Source: JBATTK01 sp049670505 (GTDB taxonomy: Bacteria; Bacteroidota; Bacteroidia; Flavobacteriales; Flavobacteriaceae). From it: DNA of 64,000 bases. How positions within the stretch are numbered: the stretch's first letter is position 1; every line of letters starts with the position of its first letter. The notes beneath the pieces are model-generated. The model was not told the DNA's origin and searched no databases. It saw only the letters and a program-made list of their open reading frames with translations. The DNA is taken from assembly GCA_049670505.1 (NCBI GenBank), contig JBATTK010000050.1, forward strand, positions 1 through 64,000, in the 5' to 3' direction. Positions 36,615 to 48,253 of the stretch are shown here, piece after piece. A program made the translations under genes and the position numbers.

Positions 36615-37338
36615 ATTTGGTCTGATCGGAAGGAATATTTCCTTCTCCTTCTCCAAGGGATATTTTACCCGGAAATTTTTGGATTTATCCCTGAACGACC
36701 ATACGTATGAAAATTTCGACCTGCAAGAGGTCGGTGAATTCAAAAACCTAATCAAAAACACCAATGATCTAAAAGGATTAAACGTAACCATACCCTATAA
36801 AGAGGCTATCCTGCCCTATTTGAAAGAGCTACATCCGGAAGCGGAGAAAATAGGCGCCGTAAATACCATTAAGTTTACCGAAAAGGGTTTAAAGGGTTAT
36901 AATACGGATGTCTATGGTTTTCAAAAATCCATTGAACCCCTTTTAGAAAAATGGCATACCAAGGCATTGCTTTTGGGAACGGGAGGGGCCTCCAAGGCAG
37001 TTGCATTTGTTTTTGAAACATTGGGAATTCAATACACCTTTGTTTCCAGAAAACCGGAGAACCATCAATTAAGCTATAAAGACCTTAACGGAACCGTCCT
37101 AAAAGAATATACCGTTTTAGTGAACTGTACCCCCTTGGGTACTTACCCTCGTATAGATGACAAGCCGGATATCCCCTATACTTTTATAGGAAAACAACAT
37201 TTACTTTTTGATTTGATCTACAACCCGGCAAGGACCGCTTTTTTGGAAGAGGGAGCCATGAGAAAGGCAGCGATCCATAATGGACTACGAATGTTGGAAC
37301 TACAGGCCGAAAAGGCTTGGGAAATCTGGAATTCTTAA
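36586..37338 (+). CDS. aroE: Shikimate dehydrogenase
   Basis: NADPH-dependent reduction of 3-dehydroshikimate in the chorismate pathway. 250 residues. Seen: FGLIGRNISFSFSKGYF (shikimate-binding serines), LNVTIPYKEAILPYL with the catalytic lysine, GAVNTIKF, GYNTDVYGF with the catalytic aspartate, the nucleotide loop LLLGTGGASKAVAFV, NCTPLGTYP and LLFDLIYNPARTAFL. It overlaps the second DUF368 gene by 29 nt. Confidence 0.94.
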   Translation: MEKIGSTKNRFGLIGRNISFSFSKGYFTRKFLDLSLNDHTYENFDLQEVGEFKNLIKNTNDLKGLNVTIPYKEAILPYLKELHPEAEKIGAVNTIKFTEKGLKGYNTDVYGFQKSIEPLLEKWHTKALLLGTGGASKAVAFVFETLGIQYTFVSRKPENHQLSYKDLNGTVLKEYTVLVNCTPLGTYPRIDDKPDIPYTFIGKQHLLFDLIYNPARTAFLEEGAMRKAAIHNGLRMLELQAEKAWEIWNS

Positions 37339-37419
37339 GACAAATCGCCCTAGGAAGAAGAGATTTTACATCCTATTATTTTCACATTTTCTTACGAAAA
37401 TCCCTAAAAGAAGATTCAT

Positions 37420-37427
37420 TACCTTTG
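37420..37427 (+). promoter_or_regulatory. Candidate -7 box of the DUF349 gene
   Basis: TACCTTTG matches TAnnTTTG; the predicted leader to the ATG at 37490 is about 57 nt. Confidence 0.45.
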
Positions 37428-37489
37428 CTGTTAGGACTGTTGTTAGTATCTTACGATAGAATCCTAGCATCAATCGATAAACATTTAAC

Positions 37490-39943
37490 ATGTTGGAAGA
37501 GAAAGATCAGAAACTACATGAAAATGTAGGGGGAGAGGAAAGTTCAGGAACTACTGAAACACCATCAGATTCAGAGAAAAGCACTGAAATAACGCCCGAT
37601 AATCCAAGTCATGAAAATTCCGGGGACACTGCGGAAGAGAAGGAAGTTGGCCAAAAAGTAGCGCAGGATTCGGAAACGCCTGTTTCGGAAATAACGGAAC
37701 CGCAACCAGCGGAAGAGGTATCAGAAATTAAAAGTTCGGAGACGCCAGAGCCTCCGTTGGTAACCGAGGAAAAAAAATCAGTGGAGACTACTGAAAAGAA
37801 ACCGGAAGAAACCGTATTGGACCAAATGGAAGAAACCAATGCGGAGGACGCGAAAAGCACTGAAATAGCCCCCGATAATCCAAATGATGAAAATTCCCGG
37901 GAAACTGTGGAGGAGAAAGAGGTCGCCCCAAAAACAACAGAGGGTTCAGAGGCCCCTGTATCGGAAATAGCGGAACCACGACCAGCCGAAGAGGGATCCG
38001 AAACTAAAAGTTCGGAGACGCCAGAGCCTCCGTTGGTAACCGAGGAAAAAACTTCCGTGGAAACTACTGAAAAGAAACCGGAAGAAGAAGCCGTATTGGA
38101 AGAAATAGAAGAAACCAATGCAGAGGACGCAGAGGACGATGATAATCATCACAGGCACCGTATCCCGTTATTGGACTATCATTCCATGTCCATGGAGAAT
38201 TTAGTGGGTGAACTACAGAAATTGGTGCGGAACGAAAAGGTACAGGCCATTAAAAAGCACGTAGATGGCATTAAGTACGAGTTCGATTTGAAGTTCCAGG
38301 AATTTTTAGAACACAAAAAAGAGGAATTTATAAGCAATGGTGGCAACGAAATAGATTTCCGATACAATTCGGTCACCAAAAGACAGTTCAACGAAGTATA
38401 TTCCGACTATCGCGAAAAACGGAACCAGTATTATAAAAGTCTAGAGCAGAGCCTAAAGGCAAACTTGACCAAACGCTTGGAAATTATTGAAAAACTTAAG
38501 GGCTTGGTAAACGTAGAGGAAGACATCAATACTACCTATAAAAACTTTAAGGACATTCAAGAGCAATGGCGCAATGCCGGTCCCATACCCCGTAACAACT
38601 ACAACGATGTTTGGCGTACCTACCATCACCATATTGAAATCTTCTATGATTTCCTGCATTTGAACAGGGAGCTTCGGGATTTGGATTTCAAACATAACCT
38701 GGAGGAAAAACTTAAAATTGTGGAACGTGCCGAAGCACTCGTAAAAAAGGAGGATCTGAACGATGCATTCCGCGAACTTCAAACGCTACACAAAATATGG
38801 AAAGAAGACATTGGTCCCGTTGGCAAGGAACACCGTGAGGAAATATGGGAACGTTTTAGCAATGCCACCAAGGCCATGCACCAACGTAGACAGGAATATT
38901 ACAAAGACCTGGATAAAGTCTATGAACAGAACCTTGCGGAAAAAACCAAAATTATTGATGCCATCAATGCGGTATCTTCCAACGTTGCCAATAATCACAG
39001 GGCGTTGCAACAACAGATCAAGGAGATAGAACAATTACGGGAGACTTTCTTTAAAGCCGGTAAGGTGCCCCAGAAAGTAAATGAAAGAACGTGGAGCCTG
39101 TTTAAAGATGCGGTAAGGAACTTTAACCGTAATAAAAATGCGTTCTATAAGAGCCTTAAGAAAGATCAACAAGAAAATCTGGATAAGAAAAGAGCCTTAC
39201 TGAACCTAGCCCTTTCCCTTAAGGACAGTGAGGATTGGGACACCACAACGGCCGAAATGAAACGTATTCAGAGCGATTGGAAGAAAATAGGGCATGTACC
39301 TAGAAAATATTCCGATAAGATCTGGAACGAGTTTAAAAATGCATGTAACCATTATTTTGACCGTTTGCACGCCTTAAAAAATGGGGCCCGGAAGGAAGAA
39401 ATGGAAAATTTTGAGAAGAAAAGCGCCTGTTTGGACAAACTTAAGGCCTTTGAACTGGGTGGAAACAGGGAAGAAGACCTGAATACGGTCAAAGGATTTA
39501 TTGAAGAATGGAAAACGTATGGCAGGGTTCCTTTCAACAAAAAAAACATTAATACCAAGTTCAATAAAATTTTGGACGCCATCTTTAAAAAATTGAACGT
39601 TGGCCGACAGGAATCGGAATTATTGAAATACGGTAACAAGATACAGCAATTGGCCAAACGGGACGACGAAAGGGCAATCTCCAACGAACGTACTTTTATT
39701 AGACGTAAGATCGATGAGAGTAAAAATGAGATACGCCAATTAGAGAACAACCTGCAGTTCTTTTCCAATGCCTCCGAGGACAGCCCCGTGGTACAGGAGG
39801 TGATTAAAAACATAAACAATCACAAGGAGGCTTTGGATACATGGAAGGCCAAGTTAAAAAAGCTAAATATTATGGAGAACAACCTCCATAGGGAAATTGA
39901 AGAGACTATCGAGCAAGATACGGATACTACCGAGGAAGAATAA
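37490..39943 (+). CDS. DUF349 repeat protein with a duplicated acidic N-terminus
   Basis: 817 residues. Residues 1-222 are acidic low-complexity sequence rich in E, P, S and T, mostly two copies of a 92-residue unit. The remainder is helical, with four to five DUF349 units recognisable by IQEQWRNAGPIPR, LHKIWKEDIGPVGKE, FFKAGKVPQKV, IQSDWKKIGHVPRKY and FIEEWKTYGRVPFNK, each with the conserved W-x(n)-G-x-V/I-P. A coiled-coil tail (710-800) closes the protein. DUF349 proteins are conserved in Bacteroidota; no function is established here. Confidence 0.9.
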   Translation: MLEEKDQKLHENVGGEESSGTTETPSDSEKSTEITPDNPSHENSGDTAEEKEVGQKVAQDSETPVSEITEPQPAEEVSEIKSSETPEPPLVTEEKKSVETTEKKPEETVLDQMEETNAEDAKSTEIAPDNPNDENSRETVEEKEVAPKTTEGSEAPVSEIAEPRPAEEGSETKSSETPEPPLVTEEKTSVETTEKKPEEEAVLEEIEETNAEDAEDDDNHHRHRIPLLDYHSMSMENLVGELQKLVRNEKVQAIKKHVDGIKYEFDLKFQEFLEHKKEEFISNGGNEIDFRYNSVTKRQFNEVYSDYREKRNQYYKSLEQSLKANLTKRLEIIEKLKGLVNVEEDINTTYKNFKDIQEQWRNAGPIPRNNYNDVWRTYHHHIEIFYDFLHLNRELRDLDFKHNLEEKLKIVERAEALVKKEDLNDAFRELQTLHKIWKEDIGPVGKEHREEIWERFSNATKAMHQRRQEYYKDLDKVYEQNLAEKTKIIDAINAVSSNVANNHRALQQQIKEIEQLRETFFKAGKVPQKVNERTWSLFKDAVRNFNRNKNAFYKSLKKDQQENLDKKRALLNLALSLKDSEDWDTTTAEMKRIQSDWKKIGHVPRKYSDKIWNEFKNACNHYFDRLHALKNGARKEEMENFEKKSACLDKLKAFELGGNREEDLNTVKGFIEEWKTYGRVPFNKKNINTKFNKILDAIFKKLNVGRQESELLKYGNKIQQLAKRDDERAISNERTFIRRKIDESKNEIRQLENNLQFFSNASEDSPVVQEVIKNINNHKEALDTWKAKLKKLNIMENNLHREIEETIEQDTDTTEEE
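37577..38131 (+). repeat. 276-bp tandem duplication inside the DUF349 gene
   Basis: The segment starting AAAAGCACTGAAATA at 37577 recurs at 37853, an offset of exactly 276 bp (92 codons). Identity stays high in the later part (TCGGAGACGCCAGAGCCTCC occurs in both), with one added codon in the second copy. Confidence 0.85.
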
Positions 39944-40063
39944 TCTTCACGGAAAATTGTTGTGCCTATTGTTTTCTGTGTTTTTACGTCATGTTGTCCA
40001 TATTTTATAAATATTGCGCCGTACTCTTGTGAACAGCGTGTAGTTTAGCAGCCATCTCAAAAA

Positions 40064-40636
40064 ATGAAAGAAGGTTTAATAAAAGATGTTTACGAATTAA
40101 TTTTAAAAGAAATACAAACAGTAATTACAATTTCTTATGTGTTTGCTGTTGGAATTGGAATGATTTTTAATTATCAAAAATATGCTGAATTTGATATAAA
40201 TATTTTTGATTACGCAGATGTATTCGACTTTTTAATTGCTCCTTTTTCTGATTTTTACATACTTCTTTTTGCAACCGCCTCAACTGTATTCATTATCGTA
40301 TTATTCTATCTCGATTCGTTGTGGCAAAAAAAATGGCCAAAATTTTACTCGATAGCTAACTTTGGACTTGACAAGAAAAGTTGGTTCAAAATATATAGAT
40401 CGGTACTAATTATTTTAAGCCTTATTCTCTATCTATTTATATCCGCTGATTATTACGGCACATACACCAGGAAAAAAGTAATCGATCAAAAAAATATTAC
40501 GATTACACTAGCCGACAATGAAACAAAAACTGGAAAGTTAATTGGAAAAACCAAGGATATAGTTTTCCTATTTAGAAATGAGAATGTTTATGCAATTCCC
40601 ATTACATCTTTGGTTAAGGAGATAAAAATAAAATAA
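40064..40636 (+). CDS. Orphan membrane protein, AT-rich
   Basis: 190 residues with three predicted transmembrane helices (about 20-37, 60-82, 112-132) and a C-terminal soluble part of about 55 residues with beta character (NITITLADNETKTGKLIGK, then IVFLFRNENVYAIPI), which resembles a small SH3-like or Sm-like barrel; that is inference. No family is recognised. It is clearly more AT-rich than the DUF349 gene upstream and is followed by cassette-like non-coding DNA, suggesting recent acquisition. Confidence 0.7.
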   Translation: MKEGLIKDVYELILKEIQTVITISYVFAVGIGMIFNYQKYAEFDINIFDYADVFDFLIAPFSDFYILLFATASTVFIIVLFYLDSLWQKKWPKFYSIANFGLDKKSWFKIYRSVLIILSLILYLFISADYYGTYTRKKVIDQKNITITLADNETKTGKLIGKTKDIVFLFRNENVYAIPITSLVKEIKIK

Positions 40637-41092
40637 AACTACAGCTAACAATGGTGACTGTTGTACAACTAACAATATCCATTAAAAACTAAGTTTTTTA
40701 CTTTTTTGTTATCCTTAATAGACTGATTATCAGATGTGGTTATTTTTTGATTTGGTAGATTTTTATGATTCATCATCAAAAACATGGTTGTGCAACAGCC
40801 ACAATGGTTATGGTCAATACGGGGTTTGGTGCTTCACCCAAAGTTTAGAACTTATAACCACAGCTGGCAGATGAATTTGGTTTTTTAAAAATGATACATT
40901 AAAAACAAAATATAAAAATCCATCTTGTGACCAACCAAAAAGTTAGTGTCGCCTACCCTTCAGCTTGCCCACTGCCCGCGCAGATGTCCTACGCCACATT
41001 TCGTACACAAAACCGTTAGTTATAATTTATAGCTGTAACCTTTGGGAAAAATTGATGTCTATAATCAAAACATAACTAACAACATCAATCCA
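40637..41092. other. 456-nt non-coding block, cassette- or repeat-like
   Basis: No credible gene on either strand. It holds an 18-bp imperfect inverted repeat (40654-40671 and 40785-40802, 16 of 18 pairs matching) enclosing about 113 nt, and ends in a GC-richer stretch (40950-41010) followed by CCGTTAGTTATAATT (41013-41027). AACAATGG at the start and CCGTTAG near the end recall the recombination-site-like intergenic repeats seen around orphan genes in Bacteroidota. A similar end, CGTTAACGTTATAATT, occurs at 47496. Confidence 0.5.
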
Positions 41093-42475
41093 ATGAAAAA
41101 TAGCAACTTACTATCATTAATTTTTGCCTGTATTTTGATAACATCGAATACCATTTCTGCGCAAATTCATATCAAAGGGAACGTAGAAATTGATATGACC
41201 AGCGGGTTATTTAATTGTGATTTTAATCTGACAAATATCCCTGAATTAAAGGATTATTGCATATTACTCAATAAAGGAATGAATATTAAATATTTTAAGG
41301 ACAGTAAAAACGAATTGATCGACTATAGTGGACATTACAATGGTAAAATGCAGGGAGAAGCCATAGCGTATACCTTTAAAAATGATTCGGCAACCCACAT
41401 TCTTCCTGAATTCAATATAACGTATAAAGGAGCTTTTCCCGTATATGAAAATGATTTTAATCGATTTGATCATAAAGGTATAATTGCTTTTAATAATGAA
41501 ACGGTAAGAGCAACGGAACAAGCGAAATGGTATCCTGTTATCTATGATGCTACCAATGACAAATTATTACATAGTTATACCTATGATTTGACTATCCGTA
41601 TAAAGGGAGGAAATAGCATTTTTATTAATGGAACCGCTCCTAAAAAAGAAAAAACTTCGCATTTTATTTCAAAAAAAGCATACCCTTTATTCTTGTTTGT
41701 AGGTAACTATGATTTTATAGAAAATAAGGGAAACTATATAATAAATACTTCGGTATCTAAAGAAACTTCGGAGCAGGTATTTAAGAATATAGAATCCATC
41801 AAATCCAACCTATCCAAAAACCTTGATCTAAAATTTACCGACCATATTTACTTAATTAACCACAAAGCAATTAATAAGCGAAAAAAAGGGAGTAGCTGGG
41901 GTTTTAACACCTATCCTACATTTGCTTTTACCGGATTAAACTTTGACAAAATATTAGATGATAAAGGAAACTTTTCCAATGACATTTATCGATATTTTGG
42001 ACATGAGTTTGGGCATAATTATTTTGGGAATAACGTAACGTCCGGAAAGTTAAGTTGGTTTTGGCTAGAATCATTTGCCGAGTATTTGTCCTATAACGTA
42101 GCTGAAGATTTATGCGGAAAAGAGTTTCTAAAACAAGTTTTAACAGGGCAACTGGAAAACATTAAGGAAGATAGCTTTATTCCTTTACACAAAATTGAGC
42201 ATAAAAATGAAATTGGAGAGAAATACAGATATATCTTAGCCCCGTTGATGTTAAAATGTTTTGAGGATAGATTTGGCAGAAATAAAATGAACCTTATTAT
42301 TAAATCCCTATTGGAATTTGCAGAAAATGAAACGTTAACGTTACAACATTGGAAAGAATCTGCAATGAAAAATGGAATTCTGAAAGTAGAATTTGAAGAA
42401 TTTGAAATGGAGTTTATCAAGAGTGAAAAGTTCAGCCAAAATATTATAAACCACATCAAAAAAAATTATGGCTAA
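41093..42475 (+). CDS. Exported M1-like (gluzincin) metallopeptidase
   Basis: 460 residues with a signal peptide (SLIFACILITSNTISAQ). A beta-rich N-terminal half (25-200) is followed by a catalytic domain with FGHEFGHNYFGNNV (HExxH near 303) and WLESFAEYLSY, the place of the third zinc ligand of M1 peptidases (usually WLNEGFA). Here the spacing between HExxH and the glutamate is one residue shorter than the classical 18. No C-terminal sorting domain is visible. I prefer the ATG at 41093, which gives the signal peptide. AT-rich, like its neighbour at 40064. Confidence 0.75.
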   Translation: MKNSNLLSLIFACILITSNTISAQIHIKGNVEIDMTSGLFNCDFNLTNIPELKDYCILLNKGMNIKYFKDSKNELIDYSGHYNGKMQGEAIAYTFKNDSATHILPEFNITYKGAFPVYENDFNRFDHKGIIAFNNETVRATEQAKWYPVIYDATNDKLLHSYTYDLTIRIKGGNSIFINGTAPKKEKTSHFISKKAYPLFLFVGNYDFIENKGNYIINTSVSKETSEQVFKNIESIKSNLSKNLDLKFTDHIYLINHKAINKRKKGSSWGFNTYPTFAFTGLNFDKILDDKGNFSNDIYRYFGHEFGHNYFGNNVTSGKLSWFWLESFAEYLSYNVAEDLCGKEFLKQVLTGQLENIKEDSFIPLHKIEHKNEIGEKYRYILAPLMLKCFEDRFGRNKMNLIIKSLLEFAENETLTLQHWKESAMKNGILKVEFEEFEMEFIKSEKFSQNIINHIKKNYG

Positions 42476-42598
42476 CCACATGGATAGCTTATTGTGGCTG
42501 AATTTCTAATCGGAATTCATTGGAACGTACCTAGGTTAATCATGGTAGAAAGTAGACATTCCCCCCTCTCCCACTACCGGAATTAATGGAAACAGCAA

Positions 42599-42629
42599 TA
42601 AAAAAGGTGGCCCGTTGCCAGACCACCTC
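42599..42629 (-). terminator. Terminator of katG
   Basis: On the minus strand an AGGTGG/CCACCT stem with a 12-nt loop is followed by a T-run (positions 42605 down to 42599), 32 nt past the katG stop. Confidence 0.65.
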
Positions 42630-42660
42630 TTAACTTTAAATTATTAGGTCAGCGTTGTAA

Positions 42661-44937
<2,277 letters not shown>

Positions 44938-44938
44938 T

Positions 44939-44946
44939 CAAACTTA
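44939..44946 (-). promoter_or_regulatory. Candidate -7 box of katG
   Basis: Minus strand TAAGTTTG matches TAnnTTTG, 31 nt upstream of the ATG at 44907. Confidence 0.45.
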
Positions 44947-45646
44947 CCTAATTGTTTATTAAGTTACGATGATTCGTTATTTATTTACATTAATACGGTA
45001 TCAATATTATCTATGACCTTAATATAACCCCCATAGAAATTCAAGAGTAAACTATATCTGTAGCGATTAATTTAAAAAAATTATAAAAACCGGTCGCAAC
45101 ATAAGGAGAAACTCAGTAATGGAGTTATCGCAAAAACGAAAATAAATCGGAACCGGTTCAAGAGTTAAAACTATAATTGAATAAAAATGTGCTGCAAAGA
45201 CGTATATGTTTATGGTAATTGAAGTGTAAAATTAAGACTTTGTAGCATTTAGGCGAGTTCGATTCAGACGGACAATGATATGAAAGCCAACTTCAATGTA
45301 TATCCAAAAAATGGGGCTTAAAACCACCGGTAAAAATATTGACTATATAAAGATTCCCGACCTGATGGCCTTTTTTAAAAGAAAAGAGGTAGAAAAGACA
45401 ATTACAATAATCCGGGGATTACGGAGATAAGATTTGTTGGAATTTAGGCATAATGCATATCGGAATTTTGATGGATTAAAAATCCATGTATGGCAAACGG
45501 AACTAAATCGTCCATAATATTCGTGGTGTACAAGTCTTGGAAGATTATATTCGACTTTAAAACTATTACAATCCTTGAAATTAAAAATCACAATAACCAA
45601 TACCAACTATAATTCAGCTTGCTTAATTTTATAACTTAAAAAAACT
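44947..45646. other. 700-nt AT-rich stretch without an intact gene
   Basis: All frames are interrupted; the longest open stretch (45343-45606, minus) has no recognisable motif. Short plus-strand runs such as WKIIFDFKTITILEI near 45540 faintly recall the end of a RelE/ParE-type toxin, but the frame is broken and I do not claim it. Probably decayed or regulatory DNA. Confidence 0.4.
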
Positions 45647-45654
45647 TAACTTTG
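45647..45654 (+). promoter_or_regulatory. Candidate -7 box of the ATP-grasp gene
   Basis: TAACTTTG matches TAnnTTTG; the leader to the ATG at 45786 would be about 125 nt, unusually long for this window. Confidence 0.35.
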
Positions 45655-45785
45655 CGCAAACTTGATTTCATAGCTAACCCATTTTCCATGAATTTTACAA
45701 CAGTATGTTATAGCTTAATTCCTAACGGAATCATAGCTTGAACCATTATAGACAATATTTAACACCAGAAAAGCGAATTTAAACC

Positions 45786-46889
45786 ATGAAAAGCAAAATT
45801 CTAATAATTAGCGTTGGGAGTATGGTATCTCAAAATGTTTTGGAGACACTTAAAAACAGAAGAAAGGACATTTACCTTATAGGTACCGATGCAAGCGCAG
45901 ATGCTCCTTTATATGATTGTGATAAAATTTATTTAACACCACTTTCGGAATTACCTCCCTCAAATTATGCAGAAGTCCTTTCAAAAATAATAATGGATGA
46001 ATCACCAGATGTTATTATTCCAGGTAGAGATATTGATGTAATAGTCTTGTCAATGTTAAAAGAAAGATTTCCTAAAATAGCCGATAGGTTTATTGCCGGT
46101 AAATCTAATTTAGCGCAACTTATGGAGGATAAATGGTTAAGTTATCAATTTGCAACAGATGAAAATCTGCCCTTTGCCGAAACAATTATTTGTGATTTTA
46201 AGAATAATAAAAAAGGGGTGGATTCATTTATTCAGGAACATGGATTTCCGTTAATCGTTAAACCAAGAAAGGGATTTGCAAGCAAGGCAGTTTCCTTTAT
46301 ACTTAATCGTGATCAACTATCCGACATTTCCTCCAATGGCGAAATGGTCATTCAGGAATATTTGGGAAGCGGGGAGAAAATACTTGATTTCCAAAAAAGT
46401 ACAATACGAGAAGGCCTGCCTTTGTTTTACTCACTTGAAGAAGTAAAATACAGCATGCAACTTTATATTGGTAAATCCGGAAAATTAATGGGAAGTGTAG
46501 TTACAAAACACCATATGAAAAGTGGCGTTAGTGCTACCGTCAATATTTTTGAAAATCATGGATTGGAGGATTTAATCGATAAATATTTTAAAGCTTTCTC
46601 AAGAAATGGTTGGTACGGCCCTATAAATATCCAAATGCAGAAATCCAATAAAACAGGTCAATTAAAAGCATACGAATTCAATGGCCGTTTTACCGGGGCA
46701 ACTGCGGCAAGGTACATTTTGGGTTATGATGAAGTTGGTTTTGCATTGGAACAATTATCTTCGGTCCCCGTGGAAAGAGATGATACCTATGGTTCTCAGA
46801 AAAGTGTGCTCAAGCAAACATATATTTCTTCACGGCCCGATAATCATATTGCTTTCCTTGAAGAACACAAACAATGGAAGCCTAGTTGA
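45786..46889 (+). CDS. ATP-grasp superfamily ligase-like protein
   Basis: 367 residues. A Rossmann-like N-terminal domain (KILIISVGSMVSQNVLE, IGTDASADAPLYDCD) precedes an ATP-grasp domain: the lysine in GFPLIVKPRKGFASKAV, the EYLGSGEK lid region, and the metal site AYEFNGRFTGATAARYILG. This architecture is that of CarB-like ATP-grasp proteins that ligate a carboxylate to an amine or thiol, for example in small-peptide or cell-surface biosynthesis. No partner genes (glycosyltransferase, peptide precursor, amidase) are adjacent, so the substrate is unknown. AT-rich, isolated by long non-coding stretches on both sides, probably acquired. Confidence 0.8.
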   Translation: MKSKILIISVGSMVSQNVLETLKNRRKDIYLIGTDASADAPLYDCDKIYLTPLSELPPSNYAEVLSKIIMDESPDVIIPGRDIDVIVLSMLKERFPKIADRFIAGKSNLAQLMEDKWLSYQFATDENLPFAETIICDFKNNKKGVDSFIQEHGFPLIVKPRKGFASKAVSFILNRDQLSDISSNGEMVIQEYLGSGEKILDFQKSTIREGLPLFYSLEEVKYSMQLYIGKSGKLMGSVVTKHHMKSGVSATVNIFENHGLEDLIDKYFKAFSRNGWYGPINIQMQKSNKTGQLKAYEFNGRFTGATAARYILGYDEVGFALEQLSSVPVERDDTYGSQKSVLKQTYISSRPDNHIAFLEEHKQWKPS

Positions 46890-47568
46890 TAAAGCGGTAA
46901 TCACATTTATAAGTTATTTATTGGTTCAAAAGAAAAAACTATAGCGTTGGATCTAATAAGTAGGTTGTTTTGTGCATTAAATTCCTTGCACTCCAAGCAG
47001 ATTTTTTAATATCAATCAATTGTATTGCCTATTTGTTTGCAATTTTTGCAACAACCTAGATGATTGTATTATTTGATAATAGGAGTCAAGCTTTATTTTT
47101 TCAAAATCGAGCTATAACATATAGTAAATTCTTTGAAGTTATAAAGATTATGACCATCAACCATAAAAAGAAAGTCATAATAATTTATCACCTAAACATA
47201 GGTATTTATGCAGCCCCAGTGAATTTTTAAGAATGTTATCCTAGATTAGATTCCGCAATTGTTCGGCCTTACCAGAGGAAACCTGAATATTGTGGGCGCA
47301 CGCCAGTTCCTAGCCTCCTATTACAAAGAACAATCCAGACGTCACGGTGTCATTGGAGGGGGTTACTGTTGGACATGGATTGATGAGAGGAATAAGATAA
47401 ATTAGTAGGAATTTGAACTCGACATCCAAACATCAGCGGGTGTATATGTCTTTTATGTTTTGGCGAGCTAGAAGATACCAGACCTGCCGTTTTTTCGTTA
47501 ACGTTATAATTCGACACTATCTAACCGATCGAAAAGAAAAATTTATGCTTTCACAAAAACAACATATC
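46890..47568. other. Non-coding stretch with one gene-like remnant
   Basis: No intact gene. From 47250 to 47405 one plus-strand frame stays open for 51 codons without a start, with a protein-like composition (segments LTRGNLNIVGARQFLASYY and HGVIGGGYCWTWIDERN) ending in TAG; this could be the tail of a lost gene. Near 47496 the motif CGTTAACGTTATAATT resembles the end of the block at 41013. Confidence 0.35.
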
Positions 47569-48081
47569 ATGAGAAAAACTATCCTTTTATCTACATTTTG
47601 TTTCTTAACAAATCTAATCTTTGCCCAAACAACCGTTGAAATCAATTATACAAAAGATAAAGAAGTATATCTAAATAATAAAAAACTCGATAAATCAACA
47701 TCATTCGATGATGTAAAAACAATGTTAGGCCAGCCCGTTGTTTTCAAAGAGTATATAGCTACCGGTAAAGTTAACTATCATTATAATGAATTGGGAGTCT
47801 CCTTTCATACGGTTAATGGCAAACTATTATTTATAGGAGCAAACCTCAATTGGGACGGGGACAAAAACTTTCCCGAAAAATCATTTGAAGGTGTTTTGAA
47901 AATAGATGGGGTTTTAATTGACAAAAATTCTACCGACGAGTTTATCTCGAAAATAAAAGCTATTGAAATACTATGCCCAATACCCGAAATGTGTATGACC
48001 AAAGACCGAAATGAGAAAACACCCATTTTAATAGGCTTCAAAGAAAACACGGTAACCCAGGTTGGATTTGAATTTCACTAA
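47569..48081 (+). CDS. Exported protein of unknown function
   Basis: 170 residues with a clear signal peptide (TILLSTFCFLTNLIFAQ). The mature domain is beta-rich with DKEVYLNNKKLDKSTSFDDVKTMLG (split into fragments), HYNELGVSFHTVNGKLLFIG and a later LCPIPEMCMT pair of cysteines. The pattern suggests a small periplasmic domain of a kind often found in Bacteroidota, sometimes near toxin-immunity genes; no family is recognised with certainty. The ATG at 47569 is chosen because upstream in-frame codons add an unlikely basic leader. Confidence 0.6.
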   Translation: MRKTILLSTFCFLTNLIFAQTTVEINYTKDKEVYLNNKKLDKSTSFDDVKTMLGQPVVFKEYIATGKVNYHYNELGVSFHTVNGKLLFIGANLNWDGDKNFPEKSFEGVLKIDGVLIDKNSTDEFISKIKAIEILCPIPEMCMTKDRNEKTPILIGFKENTVTQVGFEFH

Positions 48082-48253
48082 AAAAACAGTAGCTTACACC
48101 ATATAGCAAATAGAGCATTTAGTGAGCTAGGAGCGCTTTGAGCCTTTAAAAATCATACTAAAAAGGATTTTGGCCAAGTACTCCCGGGAAAAATAAACGA
48201 CCACCAAACGTCCTTCTTGCAACGATTCAACCTATACCCTTAAGCTAAAAAAA

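Noticed and set aside
37609..38118. A 169-codon open frame on the minus strand, rich in Ser and Val
   Set aside because: It is the antisense shadow of the acidic repeat in the DUF349 gene; GAA/GAG-rich codons read backwards as TTC/CTC and stay open.
42476..42500. Short CCACA/TGTGG hairpin after the M1-like gene as a cassette site
   Set aside because: Only 5 bp pair and no conserved flank was found.
45343..45606. Possible decayed RelE/ParE-type toxin (plus) or an 87-codon frame (minus)
   Set aside because: The plus-strand similarity rests on one short run and the frame is broken; the minus frame has no recognisable motif.
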